A program made the position numbers and the translations under genes. A DNA stretch of 64,000 nt from Symsagittifera roscoffensis. Its lineage: Eukaryota > Xenacoelomorpha > Acoela > Convolutidae. Of the stretch, positions 33,426-44,940 are shown piece after piece (the first letter of the stretch is position 1; every line of letters begins with the position of its first letter). The notes under the pieces were generated by a model. That model saw only the letters and a program-made list of their open reading frames with translations, was not told the origin of the DNA and searched no databases. The stretch is from NCBI RefSeq assembly GCF_963678635.1, contig NC_087070.1, forward strand, positions 52,428,750 through 52,492,749, written 5' to 3'.

Positions 33426-34316
33426 CTAGGGGTCATCTCTGGTCACTTCTCTTTCTAACAATCCACCCAGCATCCGCATCATTTGCGATGTGACCTGCAC
33501 CGTTTCATCCAATAATGAGAGGCTGTTTATGTTCATGCGAGAGAGTTCTTGCTGGACCAGATTCGAGCGCAGCAACAGATCCAAGGGGACCGGGTCCTCC
33601 TTGGATAGGATCTTTATCTCGGCTGCTTTCTCTACAGGTAACTCAGGATGCCCTGGAATTGGATGTCCAGATTTATCCAACCATCTCGTTAAGGGAAGCG
33701 CTTCATAAGTTTCTTTGTCCAGAAACGAGAATTCCTCCTTTATCTCTGCCTGATTGGCTTGCTTCTGCTCCAATCTTTCATAGAACTCAGTTTTCTTGCT
33801 GAGGCTATCAGCATTCTGGTGTTTATCACGCATCCTGTCTTCGATTATCATATGGTAGCCATCCAATCTTACTATCCATCTACCAATATAACTCTGATCC
33901 ATCGAGTAGGTCTTCAACCAGTATAAGGCTATGTTGTCCACGCGTAACTTGAAGGGAGCGCTCCCCAAGTATGCACGGTACTTTTCCACGAAAGTGACTA
34001 CTGCAAACATTTCTGCTTTTGGTGCGCCATATTTCATCTCTGTGTCACTCAAGACCTTGCTGCCGTATGCAATGGGACGGAGAACCGTTCTTCCATTCCA
34101 TTCTTGCTCTTGATGCAATATTCCTGAGATGGCTACTACCGATGCGTCTGTATCAAGAACATACATGCCCTTTTCTGTAGGCATGCCTAGCACTGGAGCT
34201 TCGCACAGCTCCCTCTTTATGTTCTCGAATGCAACTTGTGCTTCATCGTTCCATTCGAACTTTTTCTCTTTGTTGCGCATCAGCTTGTTGCTGCATCGGA
34301 TACACCTTGTCCGCAT
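33426..34316 (-). pseudogene. GypM RNase H
   Basis: Open stretch containing the RT connection end and RNase H: MYVLDTDASVVAISGILHQE (first catalytic Asp), EMKYGAPKAEMFAVVTFVEK (Glu), FKLRVDNIALYWLK (Asp) and DKHQNADSLSKK. It is out of frame with RT by an extra base near 34280 and ends at a TAG after TRDDP. Closely similar to GypP 53200-53880. Confidence 0.75.
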
Positions 34317-34947
34317 ATCCTTTTATGAACTCGCGGTAGTAATTGGCAAATCCTAGGAAGCTCAAGAGCTGTGTGTCCGTTCTGGGAGCCTTCCATGTCA
34401 ACACTGCTTCTACTGCTTTCGGGTCCAGCCTCATACCATGCTTGTCCACCATTCTTCCCAGGTACTTCATCGAATCCCTAAGGATTTCACATTTCGATGA
34501 TTTGCACTTCAAGCCTGCTCTTTTCATGCATCCAAAGACCTCATCGAGCCTATCAAGGTGGTCCTCCAGGGTTGGTGTCGCTATGACTACGTCATCCACG
34601 TAAAACATCACGAGATTCCCGTACGTCTTGGTCACTCTGGTCAAAGCCCGAGCCATCAGTCTTTGAAAAGTGGCTGTTGCATTTCACAAGCCGAAGGGCA
34701 TCCTCTTCCACTGGTACAATCCCAATTCGCACGCAAATCCGGTTTTCTCTCTATCCTTCTTCCGCAGAGGGACCTGCCAGAAGGCAGAACCCAAGTCCAA
34801 AGTGGTGAAGAACTTGGCATCATCAAGCTTAGAGAGGCTCTCGTCTATTCGCGGTATCGGGTACGCATCCTTTATCGTTACCGCGTTCAAGTAACGAAAG
34901 TCGCAACAAAACCTAAGCTGTTCCCCTTTCTTTTTCGCCACTGACAC
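34243..34947 (-). pseudogene. GypM reverse transcriptase
   Basis: Reads LRFCCDFRYLNAVTIKDAYP, FFTTLDLGSAFWQVPLRKKD, YQWKRMPFGL, then a TGA where GypP has Cys (34681-34683), then FYVDDVVIATPTLEDHLD and the thumb segment LGFANYYREFIKGYADK. The YVDD box is intact. Compared with GypP, the junction with the protease ORF lacks about 190 residues of linker and RT N-terminus: the protease protein goes from NGLCVS straight into KKKGEQLRF. Confidence 0.75.
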
Positions 34948-36379
34948 ACAGTCCGTTTCGCGTTACCGAGAAGCTCCGGCCTAAAATCACCGAACTCTGA
35001 CTATTTGGATTCGGTACTAAGCAAACCTGTTTACTATCACTTAACGAATTCAAATTTCTCATTCTAAAAATTGCCACCACAGCTTGTCCTGGCTGTAGTT
35101 TTACTTTTCTATCTAAAAAAATTGGTACCTTGTTTTCGTCTGTTATTATCCTATTGATTGGTTTCTTAACATACTTCCGGTCCGGGTTTCTAATCCGTAT
35201 CAGACCGTTGTTCAAGTCAATCATCACGTCAAAATTCCTGACAAAATCTCTGCCCAAGATGAATTGGTCGGCGTCGTCCAAATTCTCTACCACCAGGAAG
35301 CTCATCCAAAGATCCCGTCCTCCCATGTGGAGGACCGTTATTGGTGTTCTTCCGGCTACGTAAATGGCTCCTCGATTGGCGGTGGCCAGTCGGAGATTCG
35401 TTGGAATTAGATCTTCCCTCGTGAAGCCCATTCTTTCCCAAGTTTTTATCGGCATCACACTCACTACCGCTCCTGTGTCCAGAAGCCCTGTGACTCCAAT
35501 TTTCGTTCCGTTGGTGTCGAGCAGATGTGCGGTCACATCTGCTTCATATCCAATGTGTACTGCATCTTGTTCCATCATGGCGTCATGGCCTATCCTGCGG
35601 ACTTTGAGTTCCTCCTCACCCAAATAGATCTGCCCCATTTGGTCACTATCTGTTGTTACATAAGTCCTAGTGTAGATACTGATTCCATCCACGTTCAGCA
35701 TCACTTGATACGGCCCATAGACTTCCAGGTAGCGTCCATGAAGTTTCTTCATGCGAGCGCCACCCGTTGTTAGTAGTGCTCGCACAGCTCTCGACTCAGT
35801 GCGTGGCTCCACCTGCCTCAGATAATCTGCATATGTTTTTAAATGCATCAAAGTGAACTCGGATGGTTCACTCAAAATTCTGATTACCTGATGTCCAGCC
35901 ACTGAGATTATCGACTGTATCTTGCTTCCTTGTGGCACCATGCCGAACCTCTGACCGGAGATCACATTAAGTTTCATGCTCAAACTGCTTGGTGCCTTAG
36001 TCTCCTCGACTTCCGTTGCTTCGAAGGTATTCAGTTGCTCCTGTAGTTTTCTCAGTTCAAGTTTCACTTTTTGTTCGATCTCTTTCGTCACCAGTTCCTG
36101 CTGCACTCTATTTAGAGCATCCCTCGCGGCTGCCCTATAATCGATCTTGAAGTCATCAGCCGCAGTTGCTGGTTCCGGTCCACGTGTCTCTTCTGTTACC
36201 TCTTGCATTTTCTTTGCCGCCAGCTCTTGAGGTTTATCCTTTCTGCGTGCCTCCACTTCACTCAACAGGCGAGCCTTGCTGGCTTTCACTCCTGACAAAG
36301 CTTCTTGATGCCTTGGATGCTTGATGTCTGCCACTGCATCCCAGAATTGCGGACAATCTGATTTAAAATGACCTTCCAA
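34913..36379 (-). pseudogene. GypM protease region (copy A)
   Basis: 488 residues open. Starts within the second zinc knuckle and continues through a Lys/Glu-rich helical linker. The aspartic protease follows (VTGLLDTGAVVSVMPIKTWERMG, active Asp in DTG) with FILGRDFVRNFDVMIDLN as the flap/hydrophobic-Gly region. It then runs to NSQSSVILGRSFSVTRNGLC and frameshifts into RT. The upstream boundary is a TGA replacing the Cys of CFFCN, so Gag and protease were originally one frame. Confidence 0.75.
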
Positions 36380-37228
36380 GTTTCAAAAGAAACACCTCGG
36401 GCCGAATTTCGCAATTACTCCTCTCATGAAATCCTCATGGTCCAGTTCTGACGCATCTTCGTCCTCGAGGCTAAAGCCTATTGCTTTCATGCCTTGTTTG
36501 TAAGTTGGGCATGCTGACACATGATGGTCCGTTGAATTGCAATTGGCACAAGAGCGTCTCTTCTCCATATCATCCCTCGGTTTGTAGCAGTTGTTCTCTT
36601 GTTTTGCCGGTCCGCTGTTAAAAGTGCCATAATTGTTCTTGTAGTATCCAGATCTCGGAGGAGGTTTCAACAAAAAATACTCTTTTGACTTGAGCCTCAA
36701 CTCCTCTGGTATTGGCGCGTTGGTTGATAGTGGTGTGTAATGCGTTGCTAGCATTGTTCGAAGTTCATCATTTTTCACACCATCAATGAATTTTGAGGCT
36801 ACTGCCATGTTCATCCTTCGGTTTGACTCATCCGGTTGGCTGCGTCTTCTCAGCATTTCCAAGTCATCGAGAAACTTGTCTATCGTTTCATCTTCTCGTT
36901 GCCTCCGTTTCTCGAAGCGCATCATCGCTTGGTGCCCCTGCACCCCTGATCCAAAACGGTTTAACAAGTTTTCGAAGATTTTCTCGGCTGTCTCACGCTG
37001 ATATTGCTTCTTGGCCATGACACAGTTCAGGGCTGTCCCTTCCAAGTTACTGGTGAGCGCACTGCATTCCTGTCTCTCCGACAAGTCCTCTTCCTCGAAA
37101 TGCAGATTCATTACCTCTATCCAGGTATCAATACAGCCATCAGATTCGTCTTTATAGCATCTTGGTTTCTTAAAGACTCTTCTGGACTTCTCACTGCGTT
37201 CATTGGTTCTGGATAACCTTGTAAGGAA
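35094..37228 (-). repeat. Tandem duplication unit A (2,135 bp)
   Basis: Repeated head-to-tail at 37229-39363 with few differences. Unit ends share the trinucleotide TGT (35094-35096 and just before 39364). 2,135 is not a multiple of three, so the duplication puts the two copies in different frames. Confidence 0.9.
36383..37228 (-). pseudogene. GypM gag capsid and first zinc knuckle (copy A)
   Basis: Encodes a retrotransposon-Gag capsid (SALTSNLEGTALNCVMAKKQY, LNRFGSGVQGHQAMMRFEKRR, DKFLDDLEMLRRRSQP, ASKFIDGVKNDELRTML), then the knuckle CANCNSTDHHVSAC and the start of CFFCNLEGHF. It ends at a TGA in the second knuckle. Confidence 0.75.
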
Positions 37229-38703
37229 TGTAGTTTTACTTTTCTATCTAAAAAAATTGGTACTTTGTTTTCGTCTGTTATTATCCTTTTGATTGGTTTC
37301 TTAACATACTTCCGGTCCGGGTTTCTAATCCGTATCAGACCGTTGTTCAAGTCAATCATCACGTCAAAATTCCTGACAAAATCTCTGCCCAAGATGAATT
37401 GGTCGGCGTCGTCCAAATTCTCTACCACCAGGAAGCTCATCCAAAGATCCCGTCCTCCCATGTGGAGGACCGTTATTGGTGTTCTTCCGGCTACGTAAAT
37501 GGCTCCTCGATTGGCGGCGGCCAGTCGGAGATTCGTTGGAATTAGATCTTCCCTCGTGAAGCCCATTCTTTCCCAAGTTTTTATCGGCATCACACTCACT
37601 ACCGCTCCTGTGTCCAGAAGCCCTGTGACTCCAATTTTCGTTCCGTTGGTGTCGAGCAGATGTGCGGTCACATCTGCTTCATATCCAATGTGTACTGCAT
37701 CTTGTTCCATCATGGCGTCATGGCCTATCCTGCGGACTTTGAGTTCCTCCTCACCCAAATAGATCTGCCCCATTTGGTCACTATCTGTTGTTACATAAGT
37801 CCTAGCGTAGATACTGATTCCATCCACGTTCAGCATCACTTGATACGGCCCATAGACTTCCAGGTAGCGTCCATGAAGTTTCTTCATGCGAGCGCCACCC
37901 GTTGTTAGTAGTGCTCGCACAGCTCTCGACTCAGTGCGTGGCTCCACCTGCCTCAGATAATCTGCATATGTGTTTAAATGCATCAAAGTGAACTCGGATG
38001 GTTCACTCAAAATTCTGATTACCTGATGTCCAGCCACTGAGATTATCGACTGTATCTTGCTTCCTTGTGGCACCATGCCGAACCTCTGACCGGAGATCAC
38101 ATTAAGTTTCATGCTCAAACTGCTTGGTGCCTTAGTCTCCTCGACTTCCGTTGCTTCGAAGGTATTCAGTTGCTCCTGTAGTTTTCTCAGTTCAAGTTTC
38201 ACTTTTTGTTCGATCTCTTTCGTCACCAGTTCCTGCTGCACTCTATTTAGAGCATCCCTCGCGGCTGCCCTATAATCGATCTTGAAGTCATCAGCCGCAG
38301 TTGCTGGTTCCGGTCCACGTGTCTCTTCTGTTACCTCTTGCATTTTCTTTGCCGCCAGCTCTTGAGGTTTATCCTTTCTGCGTGCCTCCGCTTCACTCAA
38401 CAGGCGAGCCTTGCTGGCTTTCACTCCTGACAAAGCTTCTTGATGCCTTGGATGCTTGATGTCTGCCACTGCATCCCAGAATTGCGGACAATCTGATTTA
38501 AAATGACCTTCCAAGTTGCAAAAGAAACACCTCGGGCCGAATTTCGCAATTACTGCTCTCATGAAATCCTCATGGTCCAATTCTGACGCATCTTCGTCCT
38601 CGAGGCTAAAGCCTATTGCTTTCATGCCTTGTTTGTAAGTTGGGCATGCTGACACATGATAGTCCGTTGAATTGCAATTGGCACAAGAGCGTCTCTTGTC
38701 CAT
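37117..38703 (-). pseudogene. GypM duplicated nucleocapsid-protease (copy B)
   Basis: 528 residues open. Both knuckles are intact (CANCNSTDYHVSAC and CFFCNLEGHFKSDC), followed by the linker, the DTG protease and the FILGRDF motif. It then runs through the duplication joint at 37229 into gag sequence read in a wrong frame before stopping. Copy B preserves the second knuckle that is destroyed by TGA in copy A. Confidence 0.75.
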
Positions 38704-39363
38704 ATCATCCCTCGGTTTGTACCAGTTGTTCCCTTGTTTTGCCGGTCCGCTGTTAAAATTGCCATAATTGTTCTTGTATTATCCAGATCTCGAAGGAGGT
38801 TTCAACAAAAAATACTCTTTTGACTTGAGCCTCAACTCCTCTGTTGTTGGCGCGTTAGTTGATAGTGGTGTGTAATGCGCTGCTAGCATTGTTCGAAGTT
38901 CATCATTTTTCACACCATCAATGAATTTTGAGGCTACTGCCATGTTCATCCTTCGGTTTGACTCATCCGGTTGGCTGCGTCTTCTCAGCATTTCCAAGTC
39001 ATCGAGAAACTTGTCTATCGTTTCATCTTCTCGTTGCCTCCGTTTCTCGAAGCGCATCATCGCTTGGTGCCCCTGCACCCCTGATCCAAAACGGTTTAAC
39101 AAGATTTCGAAGATTTTCTCGGTTGTGTCACGCTGATATTGCTTCTTGGCCATGACACAGTTCAGGGCTGTCCCTTCCAAGTTACTGGTGAGCGCACTGC
39201 ATTCCTGTCTCTCCGACAAGTCCTCTTCCTCGAAATGCAGTTTCATTACCTCTATCCAGGTATCAATACAGCCATCAGATTCCTCTTTATAGCATCTTGG
39301 TTTCTTAAAGACTCTTCTGGACTTCTCACTGTGTTCATTGGTTCTGGATAACCTTGTAAGGAA
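37229..39363 (-). repeat. Tandem duplication unit B (2,135 bp)
   Basis: Second copy of 35094-37228. On the coding strand it is the upstream copy and is continuous with the real gag N-terminus. Confidence 0.9.
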
Positions 39364-39651
39364 TGTCTCCAAAGACCTGTTTAGCGGTTCAAAGGCTGTG
39401 GCCATTGCCGTAGCATCCTTTGAGTGTCCCGCCTGAGTATCCTCGCAATTTGTCGAAGGCTCTGTATTCGTTGCATCCCTGCAACCCGAATCGCCCTGAG
39501 TGTTTCCCCCTTGGCCCACATGACTACTCCCCGGGCTCGCATTTCCTCTGTTACCGTTATCACTTCTCCCAGTCGCATGTGTGCCTTGCGTTGGTCGTTC
39601 ATTAGAGGTCTGTCTGTTCCCCGTTGAACTTGCTCTACTGTCCGGGCCCAA
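38779..39651 (-). pseudogene. GypM gag capsid (copy B)
   Basis: 290 residues open: a Gly/Asn/Ser-rich linker, then FEPLNRSLETFLTRLSR, VFKKPRCYKEESDGCIDTWI and the same capsid as copy A. It stops at a TAA that replaces the first Tyr of a YYKNNYG stretch seen in copy A. Confidence 0.75.
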
Positions 39652-41008
39652 GTTCTATTACCCCTTGTGGCATAGCCTGATGAACTGCCCCTACCTCTAG
39701 TGGATCCATATGTCCTCCTCCTTTGATGGTCATTGAAGTTCACCTTCGGCTCCCTGCTGGGACCTCCCGAGTTCGGTTCCCCTTCTTTTGGTCCACTCTT
39801 GCTGCTTAGTAGCCCGTCCAACATTTCCATAATAGCCTGAGTTCGCCTCTCCATCATCGCGTCTATCTTTGTGTCAAGAGTCCCAAGAGACTGCTCTTGC
39901 TGAATTCTTAACTTCTCCATGTCGTCTCTTAAGCGTAACTCTCTCTGTTCCGCTTCTCTTGTCATTCGCGACAAGTTCATCGTCATGTGCTCGTCCGTTC
40001 TTTTTTTCAAGCTTTTTTTGCTCCTACCAACTTCTTGTCTATTGCGGTTCATTTCTTCCCGCAGACTTTCTCTTCAATGTGAACTGCTCTTTCTAGTTCA
40101 CTCATTCTTATGGACATCTGTTCATTTTGTTCTCCTGAACTGTCCACTATGTTGTTCAAGGCTTCTTCTAGTGCTGCCCCGTTATCCACGAGTGACGTCA
40201 CTAGTGGAGGTGTAATCCTGTCGGTCCCAGGTAGCTTCGTGCTGGTCGAGATTCGGGCCTTGACTCTCTGCCTCGACGTCTTTTCATTATCCACCTCAGG
40301 ATTCGCCAATGCGTTGCCTAGCCCTCTATTTCCACTCTCCCCAGTTTGCGGCTCTGAATTTGTCATAATCGCGAAGCCTCTCGACTGGCCCGGTGTGTTT
40401 ACCTCTCTGCTTATCGTTCTCACCACACCAAATTTGTCCATGGTTCCAGTCTCTCTTTCGACGTATGCCTCATTCTCCTGGGTCGAACTATTGAGGTTGA
40501 CTTGAGACCCAAAATCCACTTGCTCTTCTTCGTCCTCCTCCTTCTCCTGGGATTCACCTTCATTTCCTGTGCCCACTCCCATGGTGAATGGAAAGATGTT
40601 TCCTAAGGTGTTCCTCATTCTTTCTGAGAACGATGAGGACGTTGTTTGTTTCTCAGTCCCGCCTGCCATCATGCTGTTGTCTGTTGGAGATATTCTAGTT
40701 GCCACTATTTCAGTTGAAATGTCGGACAGTTCCGACATCTCCTCTCGATCCAATGTCCCGGTGGAAGTGGCAAAATCATGGCCTTGTTCTACCGGAGTAG
40801 ATTCAATCGCCAGCCTTCTGCCTCTCCCTTCCAGTCCATGTACTTCCTGGTTGTCATTCTTGGCCTGGTCCGTATTGACCTCCACTTCTAACATTTCTTT
40901 TCTCTCTTCTGAGATCTTCTGACTCCTTGTTTCAACCATTCTGCCTGAAACCATCTCCCCTTTGTCGGTCCGGGCTCGTTTGATCCGATCCACAAAAGGG
41001 TTGGTCAT
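39364..41008 (-). pseudogene. GypM gag N-terminal region
   Basis: The start is the Met at 41008 (MTNPFVDRIKRARTDKG). The 319-residue acidic/Ser-rich open part ends at KVCGKK. It continues in another frame at 40052-39381 with a coiled-coil segment (REAEQRELRLRDDMEKLRIQQ). GypP has the same order: acidic start, Leu/Lys-rich coil (49030-49300), Gly/Ser linker, capsid. Two frameshifts separate it from the capsid. Confidence 0.6.
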
Positions 41009-44000
41009 TGTTTTCTTTGCTTTTTAGGTATAAATTTCCTAGAGCTATCATCTCGTTTAGGTATCCTTGACTTGTCTAGACTCATTCTCAATTTGTCACT
41101 TCTTAATGCCTATACACTTAATTCGATTGCTAGTGACCTTATAGTTTGACTACAAATAATAATGACACAATACAATAATTTTCACAAGATTCTATTAAAT
41201 AGTGACCACGAATCCCTGTATGTTATCAGAGTACAGTTTGTATAAAATTTATTCACTCGAACTGATTATCGGTCGTAAGATTTGAGAACTAGCACAATAT
41301 GATGTTATCAGTCAATTTAAAAGATAATGTACTCATTACCCAATCAAGCACAGTTTATGTTGATTTAAAATCAAAAACAAAAAAATATATAATGACAGAA
41401 TATGAATACTTCTATACAAAAACGTATGTGTATTGTACTTTTAGTCGGTCGCAGTACAATAGTCGAACTGGTCTTTTAAAGAAAAAGCTTTCCCTGCTCG
41501 GTGCTGCACCAAACAGACAAAAATTTTAAGGCAGTAATTTTCTCAAGTGGGCGTCTATTGCACCCACCGAGTACTGTGTTACCTATCTGCCTTCGGACTG
41601 CCCGAGCTAGACCTACTACAATCCTCAGGGCAGTCACTTTTCACAAAAACGTAATGGGTTTCAATCCACACCAATGAATTACGCTCTTTTTAGTTTAGAC
41701 TTAAGGTCGCGAATATCCGAGTTCGGACCTGTTTTGATTTGGTCTGGTTTTTATTGAAAGGCACATTACCGGTGCAATCACTGATTCCTAGCCTGTCTGC
41801 TAATAACCTAATACCTCTCACTTTAGTCTTTCTTCCGTTTACCTAAGTCCTTTAATAAAATAATACCCCTCCGGATTGGAAAAATAGGACCCTTCCGGAC
41901 TAACAAAATTTAGACCCCTCCGGATTGGGACCCCTCTGAGTTAGTAAATATAAGACCCCTCCGGATTGGGACCCCTCCGAATTAGCAAAAATAAGACCCC
42001 TCCGGATTCGGACCCCTCCTAATTTGAAAAAATTTTTGACCCCTCCGGATTGGGAGCCCTCTGGTTTTGTAAAAGTAGCTTTTCGGAGATTTCCTTCTTT
42101 CAACCTATACCCCTCCGGATACGTTCTCCGATGCAATTTTGCTTTTTCAATTAACTAGGAAGGGTATGTAATGCTATCCTAGACCCTTCCGGATTGAATT
42201 TAAGCCTCTTAATTGACAATTCACGCTAACAGTGAAGGGTCTTATCGCTAGCCTAACTTCGGCTCGATTAAGGTTTTCCTGTGCCTTTAGCCTTCCCTTT
42301 TCGTCTAGAACAGCCTAAAGTTACTTTATTCAACCGCTATTACCTTTTGGTAGGGGTTTAAGGGCTTTTCTAAAAACAATTTATAAAACGTGAAGGGTCC
42401 ACCCTCCCAAATTGATGAATTTGCTAAAAACAATCTCAAAAACTTTTCACGCTTTTTTTTTCGAAAAACTTTTGTCCCTATCAGTAAGCTCAGCTTATTT
42501 CTGATCTATTGATACCAAGATCAACTCGATATGCCTAATAGTTTTAAAGTTATTAACCAAAACGTCTTTTTTCTAAAGTCAAAAAATTTCTCTCTTATAG
42601 GTTCCGCCTAACTTTTTCCGCAAATCTGGTCCTTTCGACCTAAAAATTATTGATCCGAGCTCAGAAGGCCTATACTCTTCTAGTTCAATGCAAAAGACTC
42701 GATCTAAAACGCTTTTGTTGAAAAAGTTTGCGAAAAACTATGCTACCTGTACCCCTCCGGATTGATGAATCCACCAAATCAAACACGTTAAGTTCGATTT
42801 CTCTGCAACCCGGAAGGCTTTCGGGTAGCGGGTTTTAAAACTTGTAGATTCACTAGTGGACGTTGTCCGAACAACTATTTTTACTGTTGTAACTCAAAAA
42901 TTTCAAAAAATTTTATGAATTTATAGGGTTTCGTTTTCTCAAAAATCACGAAATTTCGGTTTTCGGTACCAAAATAGTTCCAACCACTTCTGAACTAAAC
43001 TTAACCGGTTCTATCTATTATAGTAGTGTAGTAGTGCAGTTACGATGTAACACACTATTTTAGCGCTTTTTTCCGTTTCAAAAAATAACGATATCTCAAA
43101 AATCGCGACTTGTGGGGGGATCAAAATATCGGTATTTTGACCCTAAAAACCGGTCTGCTTTCTGTGTTTTTCACTGAAAAACGGTATAAGAGTATTAATA
43201 TAGGCTATATAAGTAATAATATTAGTAATACTATACCCCTCCGGGTTTGTTTAATATCCGAATCAAGGTGCTTAACTCGGATATTCGCAGTTCGGTGAAG
43301 GGTCACTACAGTGCAGCACTGTCGAGCCCCCCACAGATTACTATCTTACTTTTTGCACCAAAAGGGATACAAAACTTGTTAACGATACCCAACAGTCGAT
43401 TGTTGTTGTCGTTGAGCCCCTTCTTGTTGCTCCTTGTACTGCTTGCCGGATCAGTCTTCTCCGAAGACCCTTCCGAATTGAGCGCAAATCAGCTGACCCT
43501 TCCGGATTGAGCGCAATTTATCATTAACGTGCTTAAATGCTCAAATAACCCTACAGTACAAGCCTCACAAACGGGCTACAAAATTGATCGTAATGATCCT
43601 GACTGATATAAATGCCTGTAACAACAATATATCTATCAACAACAAACGGGAGGGTCGGATCACATATTGTCTGGGGGAATGATTTCTACTGATTTTTTAC
43701 TTTTTTACTGTTTTTGGTTTTTTCGGTTATTTTTTATGTTTTTTGTTTTTCTTGGATACTATACTACTTTTTGTTTGGTTTTATATATATCTTTAAGTGT
43801 TTTTGGTCACAGAATTCTCAGGGAACGAGGGAATGGCCGATCCCCCCACCCTTCCTGATTTGTGAATTTTCGGTCTTAACTAGGTTAAAAAGCTATTCAC
43901 GGTAATACGGAAGGCTTCCGCGTTCCAAACTACCCTTCCGCCCCGGCGGTTTAGGCCTATTAAGGGCGTTAATGTGAGCATCCGCTCGGCGCGGAGTGCT

Positions 44001-44036
44001 CGTTAAGGGTTCTGCCGGTCATGATGTTAAAAAGAA
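41009..44036 (-). other. GypM 5' leader, rich in ACCCCTCCGGATT motifs
   Basis: 3 kb with no credible gene between PBS and gag. Plus-strand text ACCCCTCCGGATT (coding strand AATCCGGAGGGGT) or close variants recur about fifteen times, densely at 41865-42200 and then at 42183, 42758, 43230, 43470 and 43495. The same motif lies in the LTR (25065). Short open frames such as 41299-41529 or the poly-T-derived 43667-43905 are not gene-like. Confidence 0.6.
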
Positions 44037-44037
44037 T

Positions 44038-44054
44038 AACACCCAGGAGCGCCA
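44038..44054 (-). promoter_or_regulatory. GypM primer-binding site
   Basis: Coding strand TGGCGCTCCTGGGTGTT, 12 nt inside the 5' LTR, identical over 17 nt to the GypP PBS. It starts with TGG, as expected for pairing with a tRNA CCA end. Confidence 0.75.
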
Positions 44055-44066
44055 TAAAAACATCTA

Positions 44067-44940
44067 TGTAACATTCGCCCGGAAGATACATTTCGACGGA
44101 AAATAAAACTAAGTCCTAAGACGACTGGCCAACGTCTAAACAGAGCTCTACATGCTTTTAACCGTCTCTACCAAGCCAGTACTTTCGGTGGTCTTTCTAA
44201 CATCGGGTCGACAAAAACGTTACTGCTTTCGGCTTCGGTCAAAACACTCAAATCAACTAAATTACATGCAGAAATAGTGAGCTCATGACTGGGGTCTCAG
44301 TATCCCCAGACCACGAGGTCACTCCTAAAATCAGGGCTACTACTACTTATTGAATTATTATTGTTTTTGTTCAGTAGATAAAAATCATCATCTCCATCAA
44401 AGATGGATCAACCCTTTCCCCCAACTCCTAGCTTCTCATCTAAGTAGAATGAATTCAGATGTTAATTAAATTCAACTCAGGACATGACAGGGAAGCTAAA
44501 AGTTTAGATAAGTTAATAAAAGTTCCAGTCCCGAGACCCCTCTGGATTCCTGAATCCGGGGAAATAAGGCTCTTAACTTCCTTCGGGAAGGCTGGTTTTC
44601 CACCCTTTACCGTTGTTCGCTACGGCCTTGCAACTATTGTAGCGACACAATAGTTGAAAATTCGGAGCGGTCTCTGCTACTTCTGCAATTCGTCGTTGTT
44701 TTTCAAGCACATTTCTCGTTGTTCACGCTATCGCAACTAATGTTGTGTTTTTCTTCCGGTTTTCTGCCAAAATGGCCGTTTCTGACGTTTCTCAGAAATA
44801 TGTCGTCATACTTCGAATTTTTAAAATTTCAAAATACCAGAATATCTTGACCTTCACCGTTTGACCAATCGTCCCAATAACGTCGTTAGTCGCTTAAAAC
44901 CGTCAATTCGGAAGGTTCGCTGTTAAAAAACTCGAATATG
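44067..44940 (-). repeat. GypM 5' LTR, main part (split by GypP)
   Basis: Matches 24596-25470. It stops at ATG (44938-44940), which is repeated at 63511-63513, where the remaining 39 bp of LTR resume. Confidence 0.9.

Larger units (their letters stand above)
24596..44940 (-). mobile_element. GypM: giant minus-strand Ty3-like element with macro domain and ORF3
   Basis: A full-length but decayed LTR element in LINE-2. Its right (5') LTR is split by GypP and completed at 63511-63552. Transcription order runs from right to left: 5' LTR, PBS, 3-kb leader, gag, PR, RT, RNase H, acidic spacer, integrase, GPY/F, macro-like domain, ORF3, PPT and 3' LTR. The total is about 20.4 kb, including a 2,135-bp tandem duplication. 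The target duplication is GTC (24593-24595 and 63553-63555). At least ten frameshifts or stops make it inactive. Confidence 0.85.

Noticed and set aside
41299-41529. 76-codon open frame in the GypM leader, plus strand
   Set aside because: Antisense to the element, low complexity, no recognisable motif.
43667-43905. Small hydrophobic membrane protein (Phe/Leu-rich open frames)
   Set aside because: Product of poly-T-rich leader sequence in two overlapping frames; no conservation seen in GypP.
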